A stretch of DNA of 13,986 nucleotides, from NCBI GenBank assembly GCA_046496815.1, contig JAWOGN010000066.1:1-13986 (forward strand), read 5' to 3'. Shown piece after piece: positions 13,724 to 13,986 of the stretch; the first letter of the stretch is position 1, and every line of letters starts with the position of its first letter. The translations under genes and the position numbers were made by a program. This DNA is from JAWOGN01 sp046496815. GTDB taxonomy: Bacteria; Desulfobacterota; DSM-4660; Desulfatiglandales; Desulfatiglandaceae. The notes under the pieces are model-generated. The model was given only the letters and a program-made list of their open reading frames with translations, searched no databases and was not told the origin of the DNA.

Positions 13724-13986
13724 ATGTCGAAGAAGAAATTTGAGAGGACGAAGCCGCACATAAACGTAGGGACGATCGGGCATATAGATCATGGCAAGAC
13801 GACGTTGACGGCGGCGATTACGAAGCATTTAGAGAAGCGCGGGATGGCGGATTATATTCCGTTTGATGAGATAGACAAGGCGCCTGAGGAGAAGGCGCGT
13901 GGGATAACGATTGCGACGGCGCATGTGGAATATGAGACGGGGAATCGGCATTATGCGCATGTAGACTGTCCGGGGCACGCGGATTA
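13724..13986 (+). CDS. tuf: Elongation factor Tu, N-terminal part (3' end outside window)
   Basis: This is the second EF-Tu gene in the window, cut off after about 87 codons. It starts MSKKKFERTKPHINVGTIGH. The P-loop is GHIDHGKTT (19-27), with catalytic K25. Switch I contains PEEKARGITIATAHVEYET, and the G3 motif DCPGHAD ends the visible part. It is EF-Tu and not EF-G: the N terminus and the spacing between the G motifs match EF-Tu. ATG 13724 has a very strong Shine-Dalgarno, AAGGAGGG (13709-13716), 7 bases upstream. All 9 Thr codons are ACG and all 9 Ala codons are GCG, unlike the neighbouring rpsL and rpsG but like the tuf fragment at positions 1-336. It is probably the last gene of the str block, but its end is not visible. 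Confidence 0.97.
   Translation, partial: MSKKKFERTKPHINVGTIGHIDHGKTTLTAAITKHLEKRGMADYIPFDEIDKAPEEKARGITIATAHVEYETGNRHYAHVDCPGHAD

Noticed and set aside
13724..13986. Possibility that the last gene is fusA, as in the classic str operon
   Set aside because: MSKKKFERTKPHINVGTIGH and the spacing from P-loop to DCPGH are those of EF-Tu, not EF-G.

Overview
This window is a housekeeping translation and transcription cluster of a bacterium. All genes lie on the + strand, in the order tuf (3' end) - rpmG - tRNA-Trp - secE - nusG - rplK - rplA - rplJ - rplL - rpoB - rpoC - rpsL - rpsG - tuf (5' end). It fuses the 'rif' (rplKAJL-rpoBC) and 'str' (rpsL-rpsG-tuf) gene blocks. The gene order, a proteobacterial-type RpoC with a large insertion in the trigger loop, a 1370-residue RpoB and the GHIDHGKTT form of the EF-Tu P-loop fit Desulfobacterota (former Deltaproteobacteria). 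That placement is inferred from layout and motifs and was not tested by phylogeny.

Layout. Positions 1-595 hold the end of EF-Tu, the zinc-ribbon form of ribosomal protein L33 and an embedded tRNA-Trp. Positions 680-1824 hold SecE and NusG, separated by a 236-base leader with two overlapping, mutually exclusive hairpins. Positions 1837-4109 encode L11, L1, L10 and L7/L12, with a recognisable L10 autoregulatory leader before rplJ. A 301-base structured gap (4110-4410) precedes rpoB (4411-8523). rpoC (8536-12609, TTG start) follows 12 bases later. A sigma70-type promoter in the rpoC-rpsL gap starts the str block: rpsL, rpsG, then directly a second tuf, with no fusA between.

How the genes work together. 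The products are the ribosomal stalk and its base (L11, L10, L12), the L1 stalk, the decoding-site proteins S12 and S7, EF-Tu, the catalytic subunits of RNA polymerase, NusG (which couples transcription and translation) and SecE (translocon). Expression appears balanced by structured leaders before nusG, rplJ and rpoB and by at least one internal promoter.

No mobile element, CRISPR array, defence system or unknown protein was found. The unusual points are the codon use of the two tuf copies, a plausible two-state RNA switch in the L10 leader, an attenuator-like structure before nusG, and the missing fusA. The window gives no evidence of a new protein system.
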